64,000 nt of DNA from Gonocerus acuteangulatus (taxonomy: Eukaryota; Arthropoda; Insecta; Hemiptera; Coreidae). Within the stretch, counting starts at the first letter, position 1; each line of letters begins with the position of its first letter. The stretch covers positions 13,880,017 through 13,944,016 of the forward strand of contig OX328131.1 of NCBI GenBank assembly GCA_946811695.1. The letters are read 5' to 3'. Under the pieces are notes generated by a model. That model did no database searches. It was not told the DNA's origin and was given only the letters and a program-made list of their open reading frames with translations. Made by a program: the position numbers and the translations under genes. This document shows, piece after piece, positions 1 to 12,423 of the stretch.

Positions 1-869
1 TTATGAATATTTAGTATATAACCTATGTTTGGATCTGTGTTTTTGGGGTGCTCTCCGCCTAGGCTTTGTACTTGTGTCGGCAGATACCTGGGGTATATTT
101 ACAGCTCTTGAGGATTAACTCTTAGCAGGTAAATATCCTGCGGACCTTATGTTCCTACTGGCATTGAACCGCCATATTCGCTCATAGTATCTAACCGTTG
201 TGAAGTTTATTTTTTGGATTTAGGACTTAATATACATATGTAGACTAAATCATAGCAAGAAGTAATCCTCCGTCGTCGGTTCTTAACTATATAGACTCGC
301 TAATGTTATCCAATATTAGATACATCGAATTTAAAATCCACAGCAAAAACACGACATTTCATCAGAATCCCCTGCTGAATAAAACTTATATAGAATAATA
401 TGCAAAATAAAGCCTATCTAGTGGATAAAAATAGAGGAAAAAAGCCGTTCGTGGTGGTAGAAAATCTTAAAAGTATTTCGCTCAGAAATCTCCGAAATAT
501 TGTCACTAATTTTACGTATCCTGCTTTATAGCCAAATAGATTTTTATATTCTACAATCAATAAGAAAAACCTACTAACAATAAAAAACTATGGGTAACAG
601 ATGAAAATAGGGAATACCAAGAATAATTCTAAAGAACGAAATCAACACCAGTACTGTAATCTAGATATTCATACGGCATCTTCGAATTCTAACAAACAAA
701 ATATTGATTCTAATTATACGTATCCTGTTCTATTGACAAATACATTTGACTACTATAAGCAATTAAAAACACTAGGGAATATGCCAAATAACTCGAAGTA
801 GGAGCCTCGACAGTTTCAAGACATTTGAAGGAAATGGACAAATCCAAAACTGAAATTTCATACGGTAAA
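1..869. other. AT-rich region without recognisable gene
   Basis: I see no convincing coding exon, RNA gene or repeat boundary here. The open frames are short and have skewed, low-complexity composition. The right edge is where sequence alignable with the Helentron-like family A begins. Confidence 0.5.
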
Positions 870-1626
870 GCCTGATATATTTTTAACAATGAATTGTTTT
901 TCTTATTTTAATTAATCTGTTTTATTGTCAAATACATTATCCAACTTTAAGCAATTAAAAAATAACAAGGAATAAAAACAAACAAAAAGAACCGTACGAA
1001 TAAACGAAATCAATTACTTCAAAGTTTAAGCACTTATTTCTCCGATTGACATAACCTAATCAAAAATTGTTTCAGAATCTTTTTTGTAGAACATTTAGTA
1101 AGCTTTCGCATGGTAACGCTCCGTTTACCAATATTCCTAACCGTCTTCGAGATATTAAGGAAAGTATACAAAGTTAACAAAACTTTTTTATGTCTGTTAA
1201 TAAAATATTTTATTCTAACCCTTCCTTAACTCCAAACGCAACCACAATTTCAACATATTAGTTTTAATGAAAGTAGAACATGCAGTAAATGTTTCAACTG
1301 AATCCCACGACTCTAAGTACCCAAACCAAAAACGGCATTCAAAAATTATTTTTTCAGTTTTCTCAAAAACGGTTAAAGCTATCGCCTTGAAAATGGTTCC
1401 ATTCGTTTTCCTGGCCCAAGAAGCCTATAAAAAGAGCACTTACAAGCTTTTGAACTCAAAAACGTAAGCGTTACGATTTTTTTTGCGCGAATTTCGCCCC
1501 AAACGCCATCTTCCAGTGGGCGGATTTTGCTGGTTAACGAACTTGACCTTTCAAATTGGACGACAGATTTTTGTACCAAATTTCATCAAAATCGGACCAT
1601 CAGGGAAGCCAGAAATGAGCGAACAG

Positions 1627-1695
<69 letters not shown>

Positions 1696-1708
1696 TATAT
1701 ATATATAA

Positions 1709-1771
<63 letters not shown>

Positions 1772-1907
1772 AATTTGAACCACCGTTATTTTCGGTCTCT
1801 AGGGGTTCTGAAACGCGAAATTTTCTTGTCGGCACTTCCGGATTGTTTCATTGTATCAACCTTATAAGCGGGGTTCCCCCTTATGGGGGAGGGAGGAACC
1901 GCGCTAA
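870..1907 (+). mobile_element. Helentron-like non-autonomous element, family A, 5'-truncated copy
   Basis: Non-coding element alignable over most of its length with the copies at 7611-9060 and 46061-47160. It contains a large (TA)n tract (about 1629-1770), followed by the conserved 3' segment. It ends in an imperfect hairpin (GGTTCC-rich arm against GGGAGGAACC) and the terminus GCGCTAA. The 5' terminal signature seen in the complete copies is absent, so the left edge is approximate. Terminal hairpin plus CTAA suggests a Helitron/Helentron-type (HINE, DINE-1-like) element; this is inference from structure, because no Rep/helicase is present. The open frames through the TA tract are simple-repeat artefacts. 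Confidence 0.6.
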
Positions 1908-2270
1908 AAGAATTCATAGGTTCATGTAGAGTACATTTAATAGGTTTGGCGGGTGGACCAAGAGCATACTTATGTTCCTGAATCTGAGCAGATAGTTATT
2001 ATACAAAATTTGGTTTAAGTACAACTATTAACAAAGTTGCAAAGTTAAGCAAAATGCAGAAAAACATAAGCCAAGAGGAAACGAAAACAACAAATTTTAT
2101 AAAAACATAAAAAGGTTGACTAACTAAAATTTACATTACCTATTCCTACAATTTAACCGTCGTTAAGGATTAAATAAGAATACATTTTTATTTAATAGAA
2201 AATAAAACGTTACATCCATTTAAATTAAAGTTAATTATCGGGAGTTAATTTACTATTGAAGTAATTATTT

Positions 2271-2405
2271 GATGGCCGATCCTGGTTAATGCTAGGGCAA
2301 GAGCACTCCTTGCGTGAGATCGTGGGTTCGATTCCCACTAGGGGTGTTGGCTTTTATCTCATAAAAAAGAAAAGCCATCATGCCTAACCTGGTTAGAAAT
2401 AATCG
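2271..2405 (+). mobile_element. tRNA-derived SINE (family 2)
   Basis: A tRNA-like head carries a clear Pol III B box (GGTTCGATTCC at 2325-2335) in a T-arm-like context. It is followed by a body resembling the one after the head at 22421-22565. There is no tRNA 3' end or intact acceptor stem, so this is a SINE rather than a functional tRNA gene. Ends are approximate and no target-site duplication was identified. Confidence 0.6.
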
Positions 2406-2502
2406 GTAACCTTTAGATAGCTCTATCTGGCATTGAAATGTAAACAAAAATTATTAGCTTTTAATATTATTATTTATGCAAACGCATTAGAAAATGTACG
2501 TT

Positions 2503-2645
2503 TTAGCGCGGTTCCTCCCTCCCTTCATAGGGGCGAACCCCGTTTATGAGGTTGACTTCATAGCACAATCCGGATGTGCTGACTAAAAAATTTTACGTTT
2601 CAGAACCCATAAATATCGAAAACAACGGTAGTCCAAATTTGTATA
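2503..2645 (-). mobile_element. Family A 3'-end fragment
   Basis: Reverse-orientation copy of the family A terminus: it starts TTAGCGCGGTTCC and continues through the terminal hairpin into the conserved segment that normally adjoins the TA tract. Only about 145 bp is present. Confidence 0.65.
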
Positions 2646-3148
2646 CATAAATATATATCTATTATATAAAAATGAATCGCTAAATGTGTTGGTAAGCGCA
2701 AATCTCGAGAACAACTGAACCGATTTCGCTAATTCTTTTTTTATCATTTTCCTTGAAGCACGAGGATGGTTCTTACGTAGAGATAAATTAAAAGAATTGC
2801 CTGAAAAAGCCTAAAAACAACACTTTTCGGGTCTTTTTTACTTCGTTAACGCAAATTAATTTTTAAATAATAGCATATATTCTCAATTATAATATATTTA
2901 AAAGAAATATGATATTGTAATTTTCATTGTGATTTTTAGTGACTATTAAAAGAATTTTAAGTGTTTTATAATTTTTATTTTTGACAAAATGTAATTGTTG
3001 ACATATTAAGTTTCTTTTTGTTTTTTTCTTTTCTTTTTATCTTACTAGCTGACCCGGTATCCCAAATAGCATTAAGCATAAGTATTAGAACAAAAAAAAA
3101 TTAAAGAATCGACTGTTATGTGGTACGAAGTTCGCCGGGTCAGCTAGT
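2646..3148. repeat. Interspersed repeat ending in a 14-bp inverted repeat
   Basis: The segment 2646-2860 looks like a dispersed repeat I have seen in many arthropod sequences; I cannot assign its class. The right part carries a perfect 14-bp inverted repeat, ACTAGCTGACCCGG at 3044-3057 and its complement at 3135-3148, separated by 77 nt. No transposase frame is visible. Confidence 0.5.
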
Positions 3149-3736
3149 ATATATATATACACAAATGTGGACCAGCGTTATACATATATGCATATATATT
3201 ATTCATGCAAACGCATTAGAAAATGGATTACATCTGCAATATAATAATTGTTTGTTATTGTGTTTTTTCGTTTGTTATTAAATTATTCTTTGTATTCACT
3301 ACTAACATGAAAGGAACGGTTTCATTATTCACGTTCTCTCGAATAATAATAATAAAAAAGAAATAATAACTAGTATAAATAAATAAGCAGAAGGAGACAA
3401 AATATTCTGTTAGAAGTACTCAAAATATTTGAATAATTCATAAAGAAGGTAGAAAGTGCTGAATATAAAACACATACAGAATGTTATTAGGTTCCCCTCT
3501 TTTTTGTACTTGGTGAATTCTTGAGGAGGGCTAAATATAAATGTTCAATAGTGTTCATAAATTTACTTATTATTTTCCGTAATTACTTAGTTTACTAAAA
3601 AAAAAAATTAATCATATATTTATATACATTATACAATAGTCCATAGTTTGAAAATAGTTTTTTCCTTTATTTTAACATTTTATTCCCAATGGTTCATTGG
3701 TAGATGGCTTATCCTTAGTTGGCACTGGACGAATTT

Positions 3737-4681
3737 TTCTTGTAAAGGTGGTTCACGAACGTTACAAGGAAATTTCTATAAACACGATTGCGGGCACAGT
3801 TCTTGTAAAGGTGGTTCACGAACGTTACAAGGAAATTTCTATAAACACGATTGCGGGTACAGTTCTTGTAAAGGTGGTTCACGAACGTTACAAGGAAATT
3901 TCTATAAACACGATTGCGGGCACAGTTCTTGTAAAGGTGATTCACGAACATTACATGAAAATGTCTATAAACACAATTGCGGGTACAGTTCTTGTAAAGG
4001 TAATTCACGAACGTTACATGGAAATGTCTATAAACACGATTGCGGGCACAGTTCTTGTAAAGGTGATTCACGAACGTTACAAGGAAATGTCTATAAACAC
4101 GATTGCGGGCACAGTTCTTGTAAAGGTGATTCACGAACTTTACAAGGAAATGTCTATAAACACGATTGCGGGCACAGTTCTTGTAAAGGTGATTCACGAA
4201 CGTTACAAGGAAATGTCTATAAACACGATTGCGGGCACAGTTCTTGTAAAGGTGATTCACGAACGTTACAAGGAAATGTCTATAAACACGATTGCGGGCA
4301 CAGTTCTTGTAAAGGTGATTCACGAACGTTACAAGGAAATGTCTATAAACACGATTGCGGGCACAGTTCTTGTAAAGGTTATTCACGAACGTTACAAGGA
4401 AATGTCTATAAACACGATTGCGGGCAGAGTTCTTGTAAAGGTGATTCACGAACGTTACAAGGAAATGTCTATAAACACGATTGCGGGCACAGTTCTTGTA
4501 AAGGTGATTCACGAACGTTACAAGGAAATGTCTATAAACACGATTGCGGGCACAGTTCTTGTAAAGGTGGTTCACGAACGTTACAAGGAAATTTCTATAA
4601 ACACGATTGCGGGCACAGTTCTTGTAAAGGTGATTCACGAACGTTACAAGGAAATGTCTATAAACACGATTGCGGGCACAG
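3737..4681. repeat. 63-bp minisatellite, 15 units
   Basis: Fifteen tandem units of exactly 63 bp (unit starts at 3737, 3800, 3863 and so on to 4619), differing at a few positions such as GGTGGTT/GGTGATT and AATTTC/AATGTC. Because 63 is divisible by three and the unit lacks stops in several frames, long open frames run through it on both strands; these are not evidence of coding. Part of the unit (AACACGATTGCGG and a downstream TTCACGAA) resembles the internal repeat of the family-B element at 15588-15640, and the right flank resembles family-B sequence, so the array probably expanded inside a decayed family-B-like element. Confidence 0.9.
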
Positions 4682-5675
4682 TTATTATTTTTATTTATTT
4701 ATTTATTTTTTGTTTTTACCATAAAGGTTTGTGTGCAGCAATCCCCGAAAAACTTAGTTAACTACCAAGATCAATAAATATGGTAGGCACACGATTTTAA
4801 TAGGTCTCCGACCAAAAAACTGCATACAATTTTTTTTTTTTTTTAATATTTCCTATAGAATTTTGTATGATAAACCGATTAAAATGCCCATAAAATTCCA
4901 AAACGTCTAAATATTTACCAACACTGGGTTTTAGATACCGCTTGGGTTGTTAATTAATGTCAAACCTTAAATTTCGAGAGGGGCCACGCTAAGTTTTATA
5001 ATCTGAATAAGAATAACTGAGGCATGCGTAAATCGAAAAAATTGTTTCTACATGAATAAAAGCGAAAAAAATCAGTTTATTTTGTGCACATTTTTCGCTC
5101 GTAACTCCAGAAGTATATTTTTTTTTTTATTTATTTGAAATCTGTACAAAATATAAAATGTACAATGATCAAGTGTGTTGATACAGATATTGATATGTAC
5201 TTTATATGATCAAAACGGGAAAAAAATAAAAATAAAATAAAATAAGTACAAAATTTGTAAGAAGCCAACCATTGTTAGCACCTCCTAGCTATTTATCTAA
5301 GTAAATCAATGAATCCAGAGGGATCAGGCAAGTAAATTGTCTCGGGGCCACTGCCTCTTTAGCCGCCTGGGGGGATTGTCTGGATGGGATTGGGAGGATA
5401 AGGATTGACCTTTAGGATTAGGATGGTGCGATAATTTGGAGAGGACGTTTGGAAACGGTTTTTAGCGAGGTCAAGGACAAATGGGATGTTTAGGTCATTA
5501 TGTAGGGTTTTGTTGGAGACATAAAAAGGGGCCCCAGAAGTATATACGCTTAAAATATTTGTAATATAATTTTGTATAACATTCTGATATTTAGAAACGT
5601 TAAAATGTATTCAGGGGTTTGAGGAATAGCAATACATATGAATAAAACGGTAAACAATACACTTTTTCGGTGGCT
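4682..5675. other. Non-coding stretch
   Basis: AT-rich with poly-T tracts. Apart from weak similarity to family B just after the minisatellite, I recognise nothing. Confidence 0.4.
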
Positions 5676-6262
5676 TAACATACGGTAAAACTGAAGGAGA
5701 GCGTCTTCAGCATCGATTTTTTCCAAATTTTGCACTATAACGTATTTTGATGCACTAAACATGAATCCGTTTAAAAAAAAAAAAGTTTCTCTCAACTAGA
5801 AAAGAGGTTATTAAAATTCACTGTTATTGAGGTTAAAGTTGGCATAAACAGCGTATTTGTAAACAAGCGCATGCGCAGACGTCTATCATTGGGAAACAAA
5901 GAACTCTCATTTGAAAAGTTGATAACCTATTTATAACCCCTATAACATCACAATTCTATTTATTACAGCGAGTTGGATTGACTAGAGTTTTGATATCTTC
6001 TTGTGCGAGCGTAAACGCATAGCCCGTCTTCCCAAATGTCGTCCTAGACCTTCTTCTTAATATGCATGTTTATTAATACGCTGTTTACGCCAAATTTTGT
6101 AACCTCCATAACAGTGAACTTTAGTGCTTAAAAACTTCATTCCTAGTTGAGAGCAACTTTTATTTTTAACGGATTCGTGTTTAATGCATCAAAATACGTT
6201 ACAATGCATAATTTGAAAACAATCGGCGCTCAGTACGCTTCCCTTCAGTTTTATCTAACATG
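5676..6262. repeat. Foldback element with arms of about 190 bp
   Basis: The sequence at 5676-5870 is repeated in inverted orientation at about 6060-6262 with moderate divergence. Shared landmarks are an AAAACTGAA block, AACGTATTTTGATGCA, CTCTCAACTAG, TTCACTGTTAT and AAACAGCGTATT. The middle, about 190 bp, is unrelated. This is a MITE-like or foldback structure; no flanking duplication was recognised. Confidence 0.65.
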
Positions 6263-6299
6263 CCTTTAGGACTTTCATATTCTGGGAAGACAAGGTTGA

Positions 6300-6551
6300 G
6301 TATATAATAAAACAGAAAAACAGTGCACAATCTGCAACCTTAAAGAAGCAGAAACACTAGCCCACATATTAATCTGTTGCCCTATGTACAGCAGTCCTCG
6401 GAATCACTTTATTAAGAACAACCTTCGACCTGGGAGAGATGAAGAAACATTACAGCAGTTCCTTACCGACATCACCACCATCACATGTAGCAGTCTCTTC
6501 TACTTCATCACGGAACCAATGAAGATACGGGCTTTCATAATCAACGAGTGA
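6300..6551 (+). pseudogene. LINE ORF2 C-terminal fragment
   Basis: An open frame from about 6300 to a TGA at 6549-6551 encodes a cysteine-histidine motif of the type found at the C-terminus of Jockey/R1/I-type LINE ORF2: C-x2-C, then ETLAH, then two adjacent cysteines followed by P (Cys codons at 6324 and 6333, His shortly after). A roughly 60-residue tail follows, then an AT-rich putative 3' UTR with ATTCATTCAT near 6850. It is a 5'-truncated retroposed copy with no reverse transcriptase domain. The clade cannot be fixed from this short region. Confidence 0.6.
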
Positions 6552-6856
6552 TTAGGATATTTTGTGAGCGAGTTTATTTACTTTTTTTTTCTTTTATGTG
6601 TTTATTTTATTGTTGTATTTTAGGCTATTTTACATGACGTGTATGTTTATAACATAAGGATTTAATTTTCTATTATTATTAATATTGTAATTTTATTTTT
6701 TCGTCATATTAGTAAGTTTTGATTATTTTTTATTTCGCTGGATGAAACCACTTTTTATTTTATTGAATTTTATTTATCAGCTTTTTGTAAATGACATACC
6801 CAGACTCCCTGTAATTGTAATTATTACTTAGAACATACAGGAAATTCATTCATTCA

Positions 6857-7610
6857 TATTAAAACATCCGTAAAAATTGCGTTTAAAACACTGAAACAGT
6901 GAAGCTTCTGTCACAATATACATTAATATTTTATGTCGTAATAAAAAATAATAAAAATGAACTATTACTATAAAATGTATATATTGTATAAACTGATGTA
7001 AGAAATTTATCTAGGGCAGGAACCCTTGTTAATATAGCTTTCGGCGGAGCGGTACAATGACTCAAAATAATTTGGCCTGGAGGGTCCGACGAGGGGCCCC
7101 CCTGGGGAAGGTTGTAAATAGAGAGAGATAGGAACACAAAGGTTGGTAGGACTGTTACTCTGGCGGGAAAAAGAAAGGCGGGAGTTAGTCCTAGAGTAAG
7201 TAGAGGCAGTGTCCCTGGGGGCCAGTCCGTTATTTACACAGGCTTACCAACCCTTCTCGGACCAGCCGATACTTCGGACCGCTTTCTACATCAAACTCCC
7301 TTCCTTCGAAAACCCAAGACAATCTAATTTCTCTCCATATAACCTTTAGCCATTACATTTTCATCTCCTTCAGTATTAAGCTATAAAAAAAAATGTTGAA
7401 GGAATGACCTAAGAGGTTGTTGGACACTCAGGGGGATAAAAGCGATAATGCAGGCGTTTCGTAATCAAACGACCAAATAAGTAATATATTAAATTATTTT
7501 TAAATATAGGATATCAAAATTGTTTCCACTCTCACCCTTTCCCAAGGGGGCTCTTAGAACCCACAAATTCTTGAGTAATTTACTCCTGTAGGATAAAGAA
7601 ATAGCAAAAG
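6857..7610. other. Non-coding stretch
   Basis: No gene is recognised. A G/C-richer patch at 7020-7260 contains short open frames without recognisable motifs. Confidence 0.4.
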
Positions 7611-9060
7611 TCCGACTCGCAGGAACTGCATCATCTTAGCGCGGTTCCTGTCTATTTTTTTTCTTTTTTTACGGCGCATCTACATCTAGGTCATTAGCGC
7701 CGACATCCAGGGTGTAACGAGGAATTTATCCAGCGAGCCGTGGGATGATAAAATTCCTGCCGGAGGTTGGGAATCGAACCCACCATTTCCCGCTTATGAA
7801 TCCAAGGCGCTAGCCATTAGACCACGGTTCCTCTTCATATCCCTATTGTCATTTGAAAAGCTTAGCATAGAAACAGATAATATTTTCCTCGGCCTTTGTT
7901 CAATGGGTTTTATGGCTTTACCTGGTCGGGTCCGCCAGACTCTAGAAACCTCTTCTACCGATACTTCATTCCATAAGTTTCAATGAATTTGAAAATATCA
8001 CAATTTTTCACATATTCCTGTGGTCTTCTACTCTAGTAATAATTCTACAAATAAAATCAATTAAAAAATAAAATAAAAAAAAACCAACAGCATGAAGACA
8101 ATTGAAAATATTCAAAAGACGTCATCGAATCTCTTTCTCTTGGCTAGCTATATTTCTAACAATGAATTGTTTTTCTTATTTTGCCTAATCTGTTTTATTG
8201 TCAAATACATTATCCAACTATAAACAATTAAAAAATAACAAGGAATAAAAACAGACAAAAAGAACAGTTCGAATAAGCAAAATCAATTATTTTAAAGTTT
8301 TAAGCACTTATTTCTCCGATTGACATCGCCTAATCAAACCTTTTATCAGAACCTTTTTTGTAGAGCATTTAGTAAGCTTTCTAATGGTATTCTTGCGTTT
8401 ACCAAAATTCTCAACCTTTTTCGAGATATTAAGGAAAGTATACAAAGTTACCAAAACTTTTTATGTCTGTTAATAAAATGCTTTATTCTAACCCTACCTT
8501 AACTCCAAACGTAACCAAAATTTCAACATATTAGTTTTAATGATAGTAAAACATGCAGAAAATGTTTCAACTGAATCCCATGATTTTAAGTACCCAAACC
8601 AAAAACGGTATTCAAAAACTATTTTTCCAATTTTCTCGAAAACGGTTGAAGCTATCGCCTTGAAAATGGTTTCATTCGTTTTCCTAGCCCAAGAAGCATA
8701 TAAAACGAGCACTTACAAGCTAATGAACTCAATAACGTAAGCCTTAAGATTTTTTTTTTGCGCGAATTTCGCCCTAAACGCCATCTTCCAGTGGGCGGAT
8801 TTTGCTGGTGAACAAACTTGGCCTTTCAAATTAGACGAAAGATTTTTGTACTAAATTTCATGAAAATCGGACCGTTCGTCAGGGAGCTACAGAGCGAACA
8901 GACAAATATATATATATATATACAAATCTTAACCACTATCATTTTCGGTCTCTAGGGGTTCTGGAACGCAAAATGTTCTAGTCGGCACTTCCGGATTGCG
9001 TCATGAGATCAACCTTATTAGCGGGTTTCCTCCCTATGGGGGAGGGAGGAACCGCGCTAA
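7611..9060 (+). mobile_element. Helentron-like element, family A, complete copy carrying a SINE
   Basis: The 5' end is TCCGACTCGC followed by a small hairpin (GCAG-GAA-CTGC) and, 25 nt in, TTAGCGCGGTTCC. The 3' end is a hairpin (TTCCTCCCT against AGGGAGGAA) and GGAACCGCGCTAA at the extreme terminus. The 5' internal motif is the exact reverse complement of the 3' terminal motif, giving asymmetric terminal inverted repeats as described for Helentron/Helitron2 elements. A short (TA)n tract lies at 8905-8922. A SINE is inserted at about 7650-7824. No coding capacity; the element would depend on an autonomous partner not seen here. Confidence 0.65.
7650..7824 (-). mobile_element. tRNA-derived SINE (family 1) with 8-bp target duplication
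   Basis: Reverse-strand SINE: tRNA-like head with A and B boxes near the right end, body, the GGCGCTAAT...GATGCGCCGT tail, then an interrupted poly-A. It is flanked by CGGTTCCT at 7642-7649 and 7825-7832, the second copy slightly overlapping the conserved head, so the boundary is uncertain by a few bases. It interrupts the 5' part of the family A element. Confidence 0.75.
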
Positions 9061-9552
9061 AAATATATGATGCCCTGGCGAGGTCAGATAAAAGCGAAAA
9101 ATTAATGGACTATGGATACTACCCATGGATTTAGTAAATACAAAGACAGCGTTACCTTTAGGGTGTTCACCCCCGGGAATGCGGCATTGAAGGACGAGAA
9201 GAAAGGAAGTGTTTGAAGGAAAGGATTGAGGGAACTATAGGAAAATCTCACCATTCACCGAGTGGACAGCTTGCAGAATAAAGCTGAAACCGGGCATAGA
9301 ATATGCTCAGAAAAAGACAACTTGATACCGCCAAGGAAAGCGGATTACCATAGACCTTGAGAGAAGCTACTGGCATATGGCACACCCAGTATACTGTATT
9401 TGAAAAGCATTACAGAACGGGTTTAGTGGTGGTCAGTCATAGGAATGGCGGGCCAGGACGCCTCTCTTAGATTAGAGGACTAGTGGTTCCTAAATAAAAA
9501 TGTCCACGACCCGACAGTTAAAATATTTGAATGCCTCTCACAAAAATAATTA
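9061..9552. other. Non-coding stretch
   Basis: No recognisable gene or repeat. Moderately GC-richer than the neighbours, with frames broken by stops. Confidence 0.35.
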
Positions 9553-9680
9553 TTAACCCTTTCGAGACTGATGGCCACTTTAGTGACAGCAAAAAGGCGT
9601 GCTCCGTGGACTGTTGGCCACTTTAGTGACAGCCGCTTGCCGTGCCCCGGGGACTGTTGGCCACTTTAGTGACAGCGGCC
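9553..9680 (+). mobile_element. piggyBac-like left end with tandem subterminal palindromes
   Basis: TTAA (9553-9556) followed by CCCTTTCGAGACTG, a piggyBac-type terminus. Sixteen bases after the first C begins GGCCACTTTAGTGACAGC, an imperfect palindrome (CACT-TT-AGTG core). It is repeated three times at roughly 50-bp spacing up to 9676. I did not find the matching right terminus, so the element may be truncated. Confidence 0.5.
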
Positions 9681-10289
9681 TGTTACTCGCCGCTCTGTGG
9701 AAGAAAATCGATATCTTTTGAACTACTGAACCGATCGAATTGTAGTTGGTCTCATTCGATTCAGAATAAACAGATCCATGAGAAAAATATGTGCTTGAGT
9801 TGATCTTGACACTAAGAATTAGGGATTTTGACCAGAAAGTATATGGATTAAATTATAGGTTTTATAGATTTCTTTGTGGTTTTTGGAGTGCCTGTCATTA
9901 CACGACATGTGGTAGTTGGATGTTAAGACGGTGAAGAAATTACCTATTACTATTATTAGTCGTTTAAACCTTTAGGAAATTGTTGTATAATCATGAACTG
10001 ATTTTTCGACTTGCAATTGATCTTATTCAATTTCTAATGGAAAAGTGCATTGCGCGGACATTCAAAAAAACATTAATTGAGAAATATGATTAATGAAATA
10101 CAAATTTAAAGAAAACCCAACAAACTTTTATAGATACAAAGAAACTGTACTCTGTTCCCTTATTTTCAAAATCCGTTGATAAATTCATCAGATTTCTAAC
10201 ATATTCGACTAAACATTTACCTAATTGTAAAATTTGCTAATTACTCATATTTCTGGATTTTTTTGTTTTTAGTCTTTATACTACCATAT

Positions 10290-10820
10290 AGTTTTCTGGC
10301 CTTATAATAAAGGTCAAGTTCATTAATCAGCAGAACTCAGCAGGGTGAAATTTGCGCCAAAAAAATCCTAACGATTTCATTTTTACGATACTAGGCTTTT
10401 AAGTACACATTTTATAAGTAATTAAACGTAGGAAACCTAATGTTTAGACATTTTGTAGAATTAAGTGGAAAAAAAAACTAGATTTGCCTTGGAATTGTCT
10501 GACATATTATTATATGTTTCTAAACCAGTTGGGGAATCGTAGTAAATGCGAAATTTGTTATTCTAAAATATATAAAAGCTGAATGGGCACCCATTCATGT
10601 ACTGCCCACGACCGACGTTGCATAACTTGATGGTGATCTAAGGGAACAGGTGGTATTCGCTTAGAATATTAACAGTTTTTTGTTGTGGTGCTTAAGATCT
10701 TTATTATTTTTCAGATTCCATTTTACACTTCTATTCAAGTGTTTTTATTCTAAACATTCCAAATGACTCAAGGGATAAGAACGGCAGCGCACTAAGATGA
10801 TGCAGTTCCTGCGAGTCGGA
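10290..10820 (-). mobile_element. Degenerate family A copy (5' end)
   Basis: On the reverse strand the 5' signature TCCGACTCGCAGGAACTGC starts at 10820. Downstream, 10290-10440 aligns with the internal family A segment that contains a degenerate GTTAACCAGCA-like motif. The 3' terminus was not found. A 5S-rRNA-like fragment lies inside at 10580-10655. Confidence 0.5.
10580..10655 (-). mobile_element. 5S-rRNA-derived SINE head fragment
   Basis: The reverse strand contains 5S rRNA landmarks in order: GATCACC, AAGTTATGCAACG, then the GTACATGAATGGGTG region corresponding to the internal control region. Both ends are missing, so this is a truncated SINE head, not a 5S gene. Confidence 0.6.
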
Positions 10821-12423
10821 TTCATGACAACTTGTTTCTTTCATAAACGGACTAATGATGCGTTAGATCCCATTTTCGCAGGACTCACAATAAATTAACT
10901 GAAATAATGCTTTATTATTCGTGACTTTATATTATCATCAGATGGTAGATATAAAACACACCCTCAACCCTCGAGACCGGGCGATGGTAAGCATTCCTTA
11001 CAGCGGTCCAGGGAGCCAATAAATCCGACCCGGGACCTCGACCCAATCTCCTGAGACAAAGCCTGAAATCACGATGGAGAAATTCGATTTATTCAGAGAA
11101 ACTGATAAAATCATTCCATTCAACTCGGGCTCCTATCTCTTTGGAAAGTTCGAACCTTATACCTCTCAGCTGATAGGGAGCCATTTGTCTGTCTATTTCT
11201 TACACCCCTCTTACCGAGATCCATAGCGGTGTGTCCATATTAAAATCCGAGCCCTAGGAAAAATATGTAATAACTCCCAGAGGGACTGTTTTATATTCGA
11301 GACCCTGCAGCCGCTCTATGAATTTTACATAACTATGTTTGCAGTACATGCATACTTTATGTGGAGCACTTTTAGGTGAAATGATGGCGGAAATTTGCAC
11401 CAGGGGAGACTTTTCCTCTACGTCTGTTTGTTCGTTGAAAAAAAAATCAGAACGCCACAAAGAAAAACCCTAATGGATATTTCATAATTAAACAAACATT
11501 TCCCAGTAAAAACACAAACTTTTTTTTTTTTCCTCTACTCGAAATGAACAAATCGATTGAACCCCCACAAAACGAACCCACGATATCCATCTGTGGTTAA
11601 TTAAGGTAAACAAATACGGCGAAATTGTAGGCATAACCAAAATTATTGAAACAACAACAAGTTAATTAGTCTAAATGAGAGGTTAATGATTTCTGTAAGT
11701 TGGTAAATGTGTTGAAAAATGTAACATACTGAGCAAGATACGTTTTGACAATGCCTTTTCTGCCATAGGATCAGCTGACCATACACAAACAAACAAACAA
11801 ACAAAATATATATATATTTATACACTACAGAATTCGTTTTCAATTACTAGTTTTTTCTTATATTTTTTTTCCCCGCCTACCTCCAGCGAGATCAGATGAC
11901 GAAGGGGCTTCCCACTAGTAGGAAAGCGCCTGAACAGATACGCATGAAGCACAAAACATGTCGTGCAAAACTAATATAAAATTAAACAGTAGTTAAAAAT
12001 GGATGGTGCATTACTTTGTCGATTTCTTGCATTCAGAAATATATTATTATTATTTTTTTATAATATATTATTTAAAAAGGCAGAAATTCATACCGTGAGT
12101 ATTAGTATGTACTTGGCCCATCATGTGAAAGGTCGTCCTTAACTAAGGCTAAATTTATATATATGTTATTAAGTTGCTCCTGAAGAGGCGTCATGAGACG
12201 CAAAACATAAAGCATTTAAAGTGAAGTTCGCAAGTTTTATATATGCATGACTTTCCGCCTATTTATATAATATATTGAAAGAAAAAAGAAGACACAATTT
12301 TATAATATTTTATTTTAGTTTTTCATCATATGGTGATAAAACTATTTCTTTCTTCTTATATCCTTCGGAATAGAACTCAATTATCTTTCAAACTTATCGG
12401 TCTGTCGATGAAAAATAAATATA
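10821..12423. other. Unassigned stretch, no gene recognised
   Basis: Mixed AT-rich sequence. Short open frames (for example the reverse-strand frames at 11254-11460 and 11643-11843) have no recognised motif. A short (CAAA)n run lies near 11786-11802. Confidence 0.35.

Noticed and set aside
1483..1835. Ile-Tyr repeat proteins on both strands
   Set aside because: Translations of a (TA)n microsatellite; the same applies to frames at 15506, 33273, 38851, 43785, 47916 and 57501.
3648..4761. Long open frames of about 300-358 codons on both strands through the 63-bp array
   Set aside because: The period is divisible by three and the unit lacks stops in those frames, so openness is automatic; no flanking splice or domain evidence.
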